A stretch of 64,000 nucleotides of DNA. It comes from an uncultured Acidimicrobiales bacterium. GTDB taxonomy: Bacteria; Actinomycetota; Acidimicrobiia; Acidimicrobiales; SZUA-35. The notes beneath the pieces were generated by a model. It was not told where the DNA came from and made no database searches. It saw nothing but the letters and a program-made list of their open reading frames with translations. The position numbers and the translations under genes are program-made. The stretch lies in contig CALKZY010000024.1 of assembly GCA_938002965.1 (NCBI GenBank), positions 1-64,000 of the forward strand, written 5' to 3'. Numbering within the stretch: position 1 is the first letter of the stretch; the number at the start of each line of letters is the position of its first letter. Positions 36,457-45,613 of the stretch are shown piece after piece.

Positions 36457-37131
36457 ATGTCAAGGGAATCAGGACGCAGCGGTCGAGTACTCGCAGCGCT
36501 GGCGGTGGCCACAGTAAGTACGGTGGTCGCCGCCGGGTGCGGCGGAGTGCGAGGTGAACTGGTCGAAACCGGCTTCACCGACATCGACGGGGACGGCATA
36601 CTTGAGCTGGCGTTCACTGAAGAAATCGGCTTCGACAATCCGTTCGCCGACTACGACGTGGTTGAAGTTGATGCCGATACAGCAACCCCCGAGATGTTCG
36701 ACTTCTCGGCAACCGATGCCGTCACCGGAGAACCGGTTAGCGGCGCTGATCTCCGTCGAGCTGCGCAAGACAGCGGCGGGGCCATGATCATGGGATTCTT
36801 CACCCCGACCTGTCCGGTTTGTGTCGATGAAGGGCCGAAGCTGGCCACGTCGGCCGACCTGAATCCTGACGTCACCTACGTAATGGTTCACTCCGGCGGT
36901 GATACCGAACAGTACGCAAGCTTCGTGGACGAATCCGGCCTGGACCTACCGAACGTTCATCACATCGCTGACGGTGAAACGAAACTATGGATCCATTTCG
37001 CCATCCTTGGTCAGCCCTCGTACGTGCTGGTTGCACCAGATGGCAAGGCAACCAAGTCAGTCGGGGCTCTGCAGGACCACGGCCTGCTGAGAGCGGTCGA
37101 ACTCCTGCGCAGCGGTTCAGCTCAGGCTTAG
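36457..37131 (+). CDS. Thioredoxin-like (TlpA/ResA-type) lipoprotein
   Basis: GGAGGAA (36444-36450) points to ATG 36457. The lipobox VAAGC places lipid on Cys28. A short Asp-rich loop (DIDGDGILEL) precedes a thioredoxin fold with redox pair Cys119-Pro-Val-Cys122 in FTPTCPVC and the cis-Pro in LGQPSYVLV. It probably exchanges disulfides at the outer face of the membrane. It starts 39 bases after the Cys-rich secreted protein gene, so oxidation or repair of that protein is a reasonable guess. The Asp loop resembles those in its neighbours and may bind calcium. Confidence 0.84.
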   Translation: MSRESGRSGRVLAALAVATVSTVVAAGCGGVRGELVETGFTDIDGDGILELAFTEEIGFDNPFADYDVVEVDADTATPEMFDFSATDAVTGEPVSGADLRRAAQDSGGAMIMGFFTPTCPVCVDEGPKLATSADLNPDVTYVMVHSGGDTEQYASFVDESGLDLPNVHHIADGETKLWIHFAILGQPSYVLVAPDGKATKSVGALQDHGLLRAVELLRSGSAQA

Positions 37132-37144
37132 ACCGGCCTCGTCG

Positions 37145-38653
37145 TCAGTTCGAGTCCGGCCAGAAACCGGCAAGCGGTTGCAGGTCGGGTTGGTTGGCGT
37201 AGCAGGCCAGTCGTTCTCGGCCCACCGGATCCAGAACCTCGATTACGTCTACCAGGCGCTCCGGGCCAACGACACGAAGAGCCTTGTCACCGGGAGTTCC
37301 CGCCCGGGGCACAACCGGCAGCAGCAAAAGCACCCGGTCGGGTTCGTCGTCGACGGAGGCCAGTACCTGCAGCTTTCCCAGCACCCGCCAGATCTGATCG
37401 ATCCGAGGTTGGCCGGACCTCGGGGTGACAAAACCGCCAATAGTGTCGACCCAGAACCGACGCCCGCCACCGCTAGGTTGGCGAACGGCGTAGGCGAACT
37501 CGACCAGGCCCGACGCCGTCTTTGGCTTGTCGGCCACAATATCGAAGCCCGCTTCTTGCAACGCCGCTCCGGCTAAGTCGTGCATCTTACGGCCTTCAGC
37601 CACCGCAGCGCGGTAGATGCGGTCGTAGCGACGTACAGCATCGGCTTGGTTTGTGTCGCCCTCATCCTCGACTTCGACTTCGGCTTCGATTTCGACTTCC
37701 AGCCGTTCCTGGGCTCTCTTCAGGTACTCGGCGTCAGTGTCGTAGCCGACGCCGATGCGACCGGCTCGGGCGGCAGCCACGATGGTTGTTCCCGACCCGG
37801 CAAATGGGTCCACCACGATGTCCTCTTTGAAGGTGTAGAGGTCGATGAGGCGGCGTGGCAGTTCGAGAGGGAACGGGGCCGGGTGACCGATTCGGGTGGC
37901 GGACTCGGGATCAATCCGCCACACGTCGCGGGTTACATCGACAAACTCGTCGTTCGAGAGTGTGGACTCATGGGGCAAGCCGAGTTTGTGACGTTTCGGA
38001 GTGGTGATGGCCCGAGAGAACCGGCCTTTGGAGGCAATGATGACCCGCTCAGTCTGGTCCCGCAGCACCGGGTTGGAGGCCTTGGCGAACGAGCCCCATG
38101 CGCACGACCCCGATGAGGTCTCGGCCTTCTCCCAGATGACTTCACCTCTCAGCAAAAGGCCGAGGTCGTCCTGAAGGATGGCGGTGACGTCGGCACTCAA
38201 ACTGCGATACGGCTTGCGACCCAGGTTGGCCACGTTGACGGCAATCCGGCCTCCGGGCTCAAGGACCCGACGGCATTCGGCGAACACCGACCGCAGCATG
38301 GCCAAGAACTCGATGTAGGTCTCGGGTATCTGACCCTCGCCGGCGTTCTGGCCGTCGCCTTCACCGGCAATGGCCAGCTCGTACTCTTTGCCAACGAAGT
38401 ACGGGGGTGACGTGACCACCAGAGCCACCGAGTTGTCGGGCAGATCCTTCAACTGATCAATCGCCCCGTGCAGCAGTTGGGCCGGCCGCAACTTGTCGGC
38501 CAGCTCAGGGGTCCAACCGACGGTTTCGTCGTCGGACAGCTCGGGCGGCGAGAAGCGAGCGTAGAAGGCCGACGAATCGTGACCTTCCCGGCGGCCGACA
38601 CCAAACGCCGACGTGGATGTCTGCGCATTGGCCCGGTCGTTGTTTCCCACCAA
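37145..38653 (-). CDS. DNA methyltransferase (beta-class, N6-A or N4-C) with C-terminal extension
   Basis: The catalytic motif TSPPY (residues 81-85) precedes the AdoMet motif DPFAGSGTT (282-290), the beta-class order. PFPLELPRRLIDLYTF lies just before motif I, as is usual. After about residue 325 comes a charged stretch (EVEIEAEVEVEDEGD) and then a domain of about 170 residues with no family I recognise. No restriction gene is adjacent, so it is an orphan methylase or carries its partner activity in the C-terminal part. The stop lies 14 bases beyond the convergent thioredoxin-like gene. The recognition sequence cannot be predicted. Confidence 0.86.
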   Translation of the reverse strand: MVGNNDRANAQTSTSAFGVGRREGHDSSAFYARFSPPELSDDETVGWTPELADKLRPAQLLHGAIDQLKDLPDNSVALVVTSPPYFVGKEYELAIAGEGDGQNAGEGQIPETYIEFLAMLRSVFAECRRVLEPGGRIAVNVANLGRKPYRSLSADVTAILQDDLGLLLRGEVIWEKAETSSGSCAWGSFAKASNPVLRDQTERVIIASKGRFSRAITTPKRHKLGLPHESTLSNDEFVDVTRDVWRIDPESATRIGHPAPFPLELPRRLIDLYTFKEDIVVDPFAGSGTTIVAAARAGRIGVGYDTDAEYLKRAQERLEVEIEAEVEVEDEGDTNQADAVRRYDRIYRAAVAEGRKMHDLAGAALQEAGFDIVADKPKTASGLVEFAYAVRQPSGGGRRFWVDTIGGFVTPRSGQPRIDQIWRVLGKLQVLASVDDEPDRVLLLLPVVPRAGTPGDKALRVVGPERLVDVIEVLDPVGRERLACYANQPDLQPLAGFWPDSN

Positions 38654-38732
38654 TTCATCCTACTGCCGACAGAAATCATGCTGTTGAGGTGTCTTAGGGG
38701 ATGACACAACCATGTCTCGAAAGGAACCACTC

Positions 38733-39716
38733 ATGTTTGTACTCAAACCAGCACCACCACGCTCGGCCAGCAATCGCTTCGGCCCCTGGGTCACCGTGTT
38801 GACCTCCTTTATCATTGCCATCGCTCTCGCCGCCTCACCGGCTGCCGCAGCCAAGGGCGGTGGCAAAGGAGGAGGCAAGAAGGGCGGAGGGGGTAGCGAT
38901 CCACAGCCTGAGGTGTTCACTGCAGACTTCAGCGGCAACGCCGGTCTCGACCAGCTCCGGCTTGGGGTGTACCACCGCAATATCGGCAGCCAGGAGTTGG
39001 GTCAGGCGGCTGTGACCTGGGGTGACAACAACGCCGCCCACGGGGGTACGTGGACGGCTGATCACGATCTGTTCTGTGGCACTCCCGATACCCAACGCAC
39101 CGTTAGTTCATCCAAGAGCGACTTCGCCGTCGACGAGTTGGTGTATCTGTGCCGCGATCACCTGATGACCACCATGGGCGATGTCGACGGCTACTCGATT
39201 GTGTGGTTCTCACCTAATCAGACATTTGATGCCCAGGAGTACAACACGATCTCGTGGGACGTGAACGTGACTGACCTGTTGAAGCGCCAATGGTGGGAGG
39301 TGTCAATCGTTCCGGCTGACACCGAGTTCCTGGCCACTACCGACTGGTTGGCCAGTGTGGCCAACATCGGGCAGTACCATCCGGACGCCGTGGTCGTGGG
39401 AAACGGGCCGTTCGGCGGTGACGTACACCTCTCGGTTCAGGGCGTCGACCAGTATGACGGATGGCAGAACGTGTGCGGACCGTGGGGTTTGGACCCTGAG
39501 GGCTGCGCGTCGAAGAGACTTCGCCGCACGTTTACGGTTACCGACAACAACGACGGCACATTGACCGTCGACTACGGCGGGATGTTCACTCAGACCGTGG
39601 CCGGCGAGCTGCCAAGCACTTTCCAGGTCTTCTTCAAGGACCACAACTACACCCCGGACAAAGACGGCCAGCCGGTCGGGCACACCTGGCACTGGGACAA
39701 CATCGTCGTCGGCTGA
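38733..39716 (+). CDS. Secreted protein of unknown function with Gly/Lys-rich linker
   Basis: ATG 38733 is preferred over 38712 because AAAGGA lies 7 bases before it. A signal peptide ends at about residue 38 (SPAAAA), followed by GGGKGGGKKGGGG. The mature domain of about 260 residues is rich in aromatic strands (YSIVWFSPNQTFD, WWEVSIVP, HTWHWDNIVVG) with four Cys, consistent with a beta-sandwich such as a lectin or concanavalin-like fold. I recognise no family. A perfect terminator follows. Confidence 0.75.
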   Translation: MFVLKPAPPRSASNRFGPWVTVLTSFIIAIALAASPAAAAKGGGKGGGKKGGGGSDPQPEVFTADFSGNAGLDQLRLGVYHRNIGSQELGQAAVTWGDNNAAHGGTWTADHDLFCGTPDTQRTVSSSKSDFAVDELVYLCRDHLMTTMGDVDGYSIVWFSPNQTFDAQEYNTISWDVNVTDLLKRQWWEVSIVPADTEFLATTDWLASVANIGQYHPDAVVVGNGPFGGDVHLSVQGVDQYDGWQNVCGPWGLDPEGCASKRLRRTFTVTDNNDGTLTVDYGGMFTQTVAGELPSTFQVFFKDHNYTPDKDGQPVGHTWHWDNIVVG

Positions 39717-39737
39717 TCGATCTGAGCCCAAAAACGT

Positions 39738-39772
39738 CGGAGTGCCGGGCCCGTTGCGGGCCCGGCACTCCG
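39738..39772. terminator. Perfect 16-bp terminator hairpin
   Basis: CGGAGTGCCGGGCCCG pairs without mismatch with CGGGCCCGGCACTCCG around a three-base loop, 22 bases after the secreted protein stop. Confidence 0.85.
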
Positions 39773-39793
39773 GATTTCACCTCAAGATCCGAC

Positions 39794-39825
39794 CCGCCCC
39801 GCTCGGAGCGAACCAAGCGGGGCGG
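39794..39825 (-). terminator. Terminator hairpin for the repeat-protein gene
   Basis: CCGCCCCGCT (39794-39803) pairs with AGCGGGGCGG (39816-39825) around 12 bases, 16 bases downstream of the minus-strand stop at 39841. Confidence 0.65.
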
Positions 39826-39840
39826 ACGCTGGTCCGGTTG

Positions 39841-42800
39841 CTAGAACCGGACCGAAGTTGATGTCTTGAATACTCGATCACGGTTGAGGATCTCGGCCTC
39901 GAACGTGATCTTGTGGCTTCCTCGCAACGGCGAACCATCAGCGGTGACACACTCAATCTCGAAGTCGGCGCTGGCGCCGGTGAACGAGATCGGCGGGTCA
40001 AGATCGCCGGCCGCCTGGCCGTTGACGGTGCAGTCAACATCAACAGTTGTGGTTCGTCGACCCTTGCCGGATTCGACGATGATGTTGAAGTCGGTAATCA
40101 CCACAGTGTCGGCCTCAAGACCATCACTCTCATTGGTGATGTTCAACGTGGTCGAGAAGCCGTTGTTGCCGACCTCTTCGATGTTGATCCGCTCGGGGAA
40201 CTGGATCGAGGGCTGGCTGCCGTTGATTCCGGTGTAGCCGGAGTCATCGGTGTCGTTCAGGTCCTCGGAGTTGCCCAAGTCATCGGTGTAGGTTGCGTCG
40301 CCTTCACCAGTATTGGTGTAGACGCCCCGGATGGCAGTGCCGTCCAGGGTGCAGGTGGCCGTTTCGCCGACGCCAACATCGACGGTGCAGACAGCGCCTT
40401 CAACGCTGTCTGTTACCACAACGCCAGCCAGGTCGACGTTGCCGGTGTTCACCACCGTGTAGGTCCACGTGATGGTGTCACCTTCGACTGCGAACTCCTC
40501 GTCTCCGGTTCCGGAGGCCGTGGTGGTCACCTTGTCGATGGTGAAGCTCGGGTCAGCGCCAAAGTAGCCGCTGTCGTCACTGTCGGTGGCATCTTGGTCC
40601 TGAGGACCGTCAGCATCAGCCGAACCGGTGTTGGTGTAGTCACCGGCCACTGCTGTACCGGAAGCGGTGCAGGTTGTGGATTCGCCGGGGGCCAGTGTGG
40701 TCTCGGGGCAGGACACGGTCACGGCCGGGTCGCTGTCAGATACCACCAGGCTGTCCAGCGTGGAGTTGCCGGTGTTGGTCACCTCGTAGGTCCAGGTGAC
40801 GGTCGATCCAGCAAGGATCGTGTTGTCGTCTGCACCGTTGGTCAGCTTGTCGATGTCCAGCGAGATGATCTGCGGGATAACAACATCGGCATCGGCCGGA
40901 TCGGTGACGGTCTCACCCTGAGGTGAGGTACCCGACGCATCAGCGTCGTTGTCCCGGGTTCCAGCGTCAATGTCGTGCTGATCGATGGCGTAGGTGCCGG
41001 AGCAGGTTTCAACCGCACCAACAGCCAAGCTGTCGAAGGTGCAAACCACGCCGCCGAGCAGCGGATCGCTTACCGACACGTCAGTCAGCGGAACGTCGCC
41101 GTCGTTGGTGACGGTCAGCTCGTAGGAGACAACGTCACCGGGGTTGGCGATGCCGTCAGCGCCCAGATCGAGCGTGCCGGTCTTGGCCAGCGCAATCGAC
41201 GGGTTCTCGACCACGGTAACCGTCTCAGTGTCTGTCTCGTCACCAGTTTGGTCGGAGCCAGCGGTAGCCGTGTTGATCACTTCACCGGCGGCAACGTCAT
41301 CCACATCAATGGTGTAGGTGGCGGTACAGGTGAGCGAAGCACCAACCGCTAGGTCAGCAGGCTGAGCCGGATCGCAGTCCAGAGCCGACAAACCATCAAG
41401 CGGATCAGCAATTGACACGCCAGTCAACGCAATGTCACCGGTGTTGGTGGCAACAAAGGTGTAGGTGAGCGTGTCGCCGAAGTTGGCCTCGGTGTCACCG
41501 TCGGGCAGTGCCACTGACTTGTCGAAACCCAACGCCGGGTTAGCGACAACAGGCTCGTCCTCGGTGTCATCCTCAGGATCAGTCTCACCGGAATCAGCGG
41601 TAGCCGTATTCGACACCGAACCAGCAGCCACATCATCGAGATCGACGGTGTAAGTGGCCGTACAAGTCAGCGAAGCGCCAACAGCCAACGTGGCAGGCTG
41701 AGCCGGATCACAAGACAACGCCGACAAACCATCAAGCGGATCCGAAATGGTCACACCCGTCAGCTCAACATCGCCGGTGTTAGAAGCAACAAAGGTATAG
41801 GTCAGCGTGTCACCCAACTCGGTGTCGCCATCACCATCAGCATCAGACGACACAACAGACTTATCAAAGCCCAACGCCGGGTTAGCGACAACAGGAACGT
41901 CCTCAGTGTCCTCAACCTCAGGGGTCTCATCCGAGTCAGCAGCACCAGTGTTGAGCACCTCGCCAGCAGCAACATCATCAACAGTCACCACATAGCTGGC
42001 TGTCAACACACACGTGCCACCGACTGGAACCGACGCACACGTCGTCGAGTCACCAGTCAAGTCATCCGACACCACCACATTGGTCAACGGCACGTTCCCA
42101 CCGTTGGTCGCCGTGATCGTGTAGTTCAGCGTCTCACCCAACTCAGCGTCAGCATCATCATCGCTGGCCTCGTTGTCCTCAATACCAGTAAACACTTTGT
42201 CGACTGACAGCGCCGGAGCGGCCCGGAACGTGTTGGTGAACGTACAGGTGGAGTCCACGCCCGCCGTGATCGTCACTGCCTCGGCTGCCGTTACATCTTC
42301 ACCGTCACAAACAATGGACGTCAGCTCATACTCAGCATCGCCAAGGGTTTCGCTCAGGCTGTAAGTGCCTGCGCTCAGGCTGGTGGTAGCACCGGTGGTT
42401 CCACTCAACACCTCGGTTCCCGCGGCATCCGAAGCGGCCAGGGTTACAGAGTCGGCGGCAAGCGGAGTCGGGTCAGCGCCGGCGTCAACTACTTTCACCA
42501 GGGTCAGCGTGCCCTGACTCAAGCTGTTGGCGAAGGTGCAGGTAACGGTCTGGCCGGGCGCACCCAGCACGGCGGACGGATCGTCGCCGTTGTCACAAGT
42601 GGCGGAGTCGAGCTGCCAACCATCAGGAACACTTTCGCTTACTGATGCGGTGCCCGTTGCCGGGAGCAGATCGGTTGAACCAGAACCGACGATGGTTGTG
42701 GTGCCGTTGTCGTTGGTTGTTCCGCTGACCGTGAAGTCAAATGCCTCGGTGGTGCCGTCAGGGGCGACCTTCTCCACCACCAGGAACCAAGAGCCGGGAG

Positions 42801-43548
42801 TAACAACACAGTCGAAGGGATTGTTGTTGCCGTCGTTGCCGGCGGACGGATAAGAGCAGACGTTGATCAGCTCACCTCCATCGGGAATCAGTTCTGTGGC
42901 GATCTCACATGTCGCCATCAGATCATTGGGGTAGTCGTCGCCGGCGCCACCAGGGGTGCCGGCGGTCTCCACGCCGTCACCGGCGAACGGGTCTGTAGCA
43001 GTAATCATGATCGTGCAGGAGCTGTCGAGCAGGTCACCGTTGTACGGGTCGGCCAGTCGGTCCGGCTGGGTGCAGCGATCATCTTTAGCATCCGAGCATT
43101 CGATCCATGCCGGGAAGTCGGCCACCGAGTCCGTGCCATCACCGGAATCGGTAATGAAGAACTCATCAGTACCATCGCCATCCTGGTCGCCGTAGCTGAC
43201 CTCAAGACAGAAGGAATAGTTGACGTTTCCGTCACCGTCGGTATCAAACATGGCGCACGCATTGGAAGCGTTGCCACCTTGAATGGTTGACGGCTCGTCC
43301 CAAGACCATTTGATCAAGAGAGTGTCAGGATCCGAATCGTCCCGCCCAAATTGGGTCAAGTCGTTCTGGCCGTCGCCGTTCGGATCGTTCGACCCGCCGT
43401 CATCGTTGACGATGACAAGCGTGTCCTGGGCAGCAGCCGGAGAGGCTCCAAATCCAAATAGTGCTAGCAGCATCGCTAGCGACGCGATCACCAAAGTGAA
43501 GACGCGCAATAGCCCACGCGGAGCGTGGGATTTCCCTGCATCATGCAT
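39841..43548 (-). CDS. Giant secreted DUF11/DUF7507-type repeat protein with SpaA-like domains
   Basis: AGGAGGG (43556-43562 on the complement) lies 7 bases before ATG 43548. The 1235 residues comprise a signal peptide (cleaved near SPAAAQ), a Cys/Asp-rich domain (about 42-265) shared with the protein at 34688, two SpaA/prealbumin-like domains (to about 440, ending TCTFTN), about six DUF11-type repeats of roughly 110 residues, and a C-terminal beta domain. Typical repeat pieces are LGDTLTYTFVASNTGD, ISDPLDGLSALSCDP and LTCTATYTV. Repeats two and three are almost identical. No LPXTG, membrane tail or Por-like sorting domain is seen, so how it stays on the cell is unclear. Probably a structural or adhesive surface protein. 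Confidence 0.86.
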   Translation of the reverse strand: MHDAGKSHAPRGLLRVFTLVIASLAMLLALFGFGASPAAAQDTLVIVNDDGGSNDPNGDGQNDLTQFGRDDSDPDTLLIKWSWDEPSTIQGGNASNACAMFDTDGDGNVNYSFCLEVSYGDQDGDGTDEFFITDSGDGTDSVADFPAWIECSDAKDDRCTQPDRLADPYNGDLLDSSCTIMITATDPFAGDGVETAGTPGGAGDDYPNDLMATCEIATELIPDGGELINVCSYPSAGNDGNNNPFDCVVTPGSWFLVVEKVAPDGTTEAFDFTVSGTTNDNGTTTIVGSGSTDLLPATGTASVSESVPDGWQLDSATCDNGDDPSAVLGAPGQTVTCTFANSLSQGTLTLVKVVDAGADPTPLAADSVTLAASDAAGTEVLSGTTGATTSLSAGTYSLSETLGDAEYELTSIVCDGEDVTAAEAVTITAGVDSTCTFTNTFRAAPALSVDKVFTGIEDNEASDDDADAELGETLNYTITATNGGNVPLTNVVVSDDLTGDSTTCASVPVGGTCVLTASYVVTVDDVAAGEVLNTGAADSDETPEVEDTEDVPVVANPALGFDKSVVSSDADGDGDTELGDTLTYTFVASNTGDVELTGVTISDPLDGLSALSCDPAQPATLAVGASLTCTATYTVDLDDVAAGSVSNTATADSGETDPEDDTEDEPVVANPALGFDKSVALPDGDTEANFGDTLTYTFVATNTGDIALTGVSIADPLDGLSALDCDPAQPADLAVGASLTCTATYTIDVDDVAAGEVINTATAGSDQTGDETDTETVTVVENPSIALAKTGTLDLGADGIANPGDVVSYELTVTNDGDVPLTDVSVSDPLLGGVVCTFDSLAVGAVETCSGTYAIDQHDIDAGTRDNDADASGTSPQGETVTDPADADVVIPQIISLDIDKLTNGADDNTILAGSTVTWTYEVTNTGNSTLDSLVVSDSDPAVTVSCPETTLAPGESTTCTASGTAVAGDYTNTGSADADGPQDQDATDSDDSGYFGADPSFTIDKVTTTASGTGDEEFAVEGDTITWTYTVVNTGNVDLAGVVVTDSVEGAVCTVDVGVGETATCTLDGTAIRGVYTNTGEGDATYTDDLGNSEDLNDTDDSGYTGINGSQPSIQFPERINIEEVGNNGFSTTLNITNESDGLEADTVVITDFNIIVESGKGRRTTTVDVDCTVNGQAAGDLDPPISFTGASADFEIECVTADGSPLRGSHKITFEAEILNRDRVFKTSTSVRF

Positions 43549-43801
43549 ATTTTGACCCTCCTAGATCAGCTTTCTTTCCCTCGGAAGGAGTGTCGCCCCC
43601 TCCGCCTATAGGACCTCCAGGCAATTGAAGACAAAGGCCCCACGTCGATTCTAATTCGCAGTACCTACAAGGTTCGACACGGATGGCGAGGCAAACAAGC
43701 CTAAAGTTGTTAGTCGATTGCTAACATCGTAAGGCAAAATACCCACTGCACCAAACGGGGACAATGATCGGGCTCCGGATTGCGATCAATTTGAATTAGA
43801 T

Positions 43802-44701
43802 TCAACCGCTGGCGATCAAGACTGTGGACAGCAGCGCCAACGGAAGGCCAACTCTTTGCCGTTTATTCAGAGATTCGTTCAAAGCTATAGTAGCTAAAGC
43901 GATCGTAGCGATTGGATACAGCGAAGTCAGAATCGCTACGACGATCAGGCTCCCCGCCCCTAGAGCAAACAGGAAGAGCACGTTGGCAGCAGTGTCAATG
44001 AGGCCAGTCAAGCCGATAAGACCCACCGCCGATGCGTCCAACTTCGCGCCGATCCTGCTCGTCCCCTTACGTCGAGAGTGAGCTGCCCCAGCAGCCAGCA
44101 GTAGCCCAAGAGCGGATGCGGTAAGCGCTCGAGCACCGACAACCGCCCACGGCGACGACGCAGGGTCCGTCATGTCCAACATGATGAAGAACAACCCGAA
44201 CCCGGCACCGGCAACCAATGCCTCAGCCACGGCCGCCACGGCCGGCCGGGTCGGCACCTCTGGAGTGTCATGATCGCCAATACCCAGTCCGTCCTGATCA
44301 TCCGACGCCGACACCATCCAGATGGCAAGAAGGGCAACCGCCAGACCAAGAGCAACCAATGCTGACGGTCGCTCACCGGAAGCCAAACCCCAAAGCGCCG
44401 GCACCGCCGCCGAGGAGATAGCAGTAACAGGGGCAACGACCGACATCGGGCCTCGAGCCAAACCCCTATACAGCAAGGCGATGCCAATGCCGCCGAAGGC
44501 ACCTCCGATCGCGCCTATGGCGACGTCACGCCACAACAGAACGTTGTCGACCAACACCGCAGCCAACAACACCCCCAAGAACCCAATCACATGGGAAAGG
44601 CCGACCACACGGATGGCCGACGTCCGCTTGGAGGCCAGACCCCCGCAAAAGTCTCCCGTCCCGAAGGCCAACGCAGTCAACAAGCTCAGGACAATCACCA
44701 T
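43802..44701 (-). CDS. EamA/DMT-family transporter
   Basis: The 299 residues form ten predicted spans in two EamA halves, with ALLYRGLARGPMSVVAPVTA closing the first and YPIATIALATIALNESLNKRQ near the end, both classic DMT segments. A charged loop (SASDDQDGLGIGDHD) joins the halves. Members export metabolites or amino acids. The 253 bases to the neighbouring repeat-protein start are AT-rich and include the inverted repeat TGTTAG/CTAACA (43708-43713 and 43721-43726). Confidence 0.86.
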   Translation of the reverse strand: MVIVLSLLTALAFGTGDFCGGLASKRTSAIRVVGLSHVIGFLGVLLAAVLVDNVLLWRDVAIGAIGGAFGGIGIALLYRGLARGPMSVVAPVTAISSAAVPALWGLASGERPSALVALGLAVALLAIWMVSASDDQDGLGIGDHDTPEVPTRPAVAAVAEALVAGAGFGLFFIMLDMTDPASSPWAVVGARALTASALGLLLAAGAAHSRRKGTSRIGAKLDASAVGLIGLTGLIDTAANVLFLFALGAGSLIVVAILTSLYPIATIALATIALNESLNKRQRVGLPLALLSTVLIASG

Positions 44702-44829
44702 CAGGGACCAAACGATACTTGCCGCTTGCCACTTACTACTTGCCCCACACTATTGCGACCTACTCGCCATGCACCACTGCAACCTCTAGTCGTCCGCTGA
44801 TCAGCCTTAGAGCGATAGCGTCTGCCACT

Positions 44830-45417
44830 ATGAGCGACGACAAGAATGCCCACAAGGTTCAGGGCTTCGCCGGACTAGACCTAGGCGACGTTAAAGATGC
44901 AGTCGGGGCCGTTATCGGCTCTGGCGACACCGGGCTGGGTGACGTCACCTCAGCGGTGAGTTTCGTAGCGGAACACGGCGACGACATCATTGACTTCGTC
45001 CAACGCATGCCCGATCTGCTGGCCTCCACAGCCGGAGCACTCACCGAAGCCGCCGACGACGTAGCCGGAGCAGCCGCCTTCCTCACCGGGGGCAAAGGTG
45101 CCGGCGACGGAGTCCAAGCGGTAGCAGACCTGGCCGGGGATGCACTTGAGACCTGCAAAGACGAGTTGGCTTCGGCGCAGAAGTTGCTCAGCACCGTCGC
45201 CAGCCAGTTCGACAAGCTGCCGATTCCCGACGGCGGAATCGGTGAACGGATTGCCGACGCCGCCAACCGGTTCGACCACGTCGGAGACCGACTGGGCGAA
45301 GTAGCCGCTCAGCTACGAAAAATGGGTGTATCGGTAGATAAAGCCGGTCATGGCTTGGCCCGCACGGCAGCAAAGCTGGAAAAAGGTGGCAAGGCTCTAG
45401 GCCAGGTCACCGACTAG
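44830..45417 (+). CDS. Unrecognised helical protein
   Basis: ATG 44830 gives a 195-residue protein, MSDDKNAHKVQGFAGLDL onward; the upstream extension looks non-coding. It is almost wholly alpha-helical, Ala/Asp/Gly-rich, with heptad-like stretches (DELASAQKLLSTVASQFDKL and IADAANRFDHVGDRLGEVAA). No signal peptide or membrane span. It could be a coiled-coil scaffold or a phasin-like coat protein, but nothing in the sequence decides this. A 16-bp minisatellite begins 30 bases after its stop. Confidence 0.6.
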   Translation: MSDDKNAHKVQGFAGLDLGDVKDAVGAVIGSGDTGLGDVTSAVSFVAEHGDDIIDFVQRMPDLLASTAGALTEAADDVAGAAAFLTGGKGAGDGVQAVADLAGDALETCKDELASAQKLLSTVASQFDKLPIPDGGIGERIADAANRFDHVGDRLGEVAAQLRKMGVSVDKAGHGLARTAAKLEKGGKALGQVTD

Positions 45418-45446
45418 CAGCCAACCAACGATCTGACGATCCCCCT

Positions 45447-45613
45447 CTGGCTACACAGCACTCTGGCTGCACAGCACTCTGGCTGCACAGCACTCTGGCT
45501 ACACAGCACTCTGGCTACACAGCACTCTGGCTACACAGCACTCTGGCTACACAGCACTCTGGCTACACAGCACTCTGGCTACACAGCACTCTGATTACAC
45601 AGCACTCTGGCTA
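45447..45613. repeat. 16-bp minisatellite, ten copies plus a partial
   Basis: Ten head-to-tail copies of CTGGCTACACAGCACT begin at 45447 and step by exactly 16 to 45591; a partial eleventh (CTGGCTA) runs to 45613. Copies 2 and 3 carry TGC for TAC, and copy 10 has GATT for GGCT. The partial copy supplies the stop codon (45611-45613) of the minus-strand ArsR-like gene. The array occupies almost the whole gap between two convergent genes. Confidence 0.97.

Noticed and set aside
39913-40926. A 337-codon plus-strand open frame opposite the giant repeat protein
   Set aside because: It is an antisense shadow of a strongly coding, signal-peptide-bearing minus-strand gene and has no ribosome binding site or recognisable domain.
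45447-45613. CRISPR array
   Set aside because: The repeats are directly adjacent with no spacers and are too short; this is a minisatellite.
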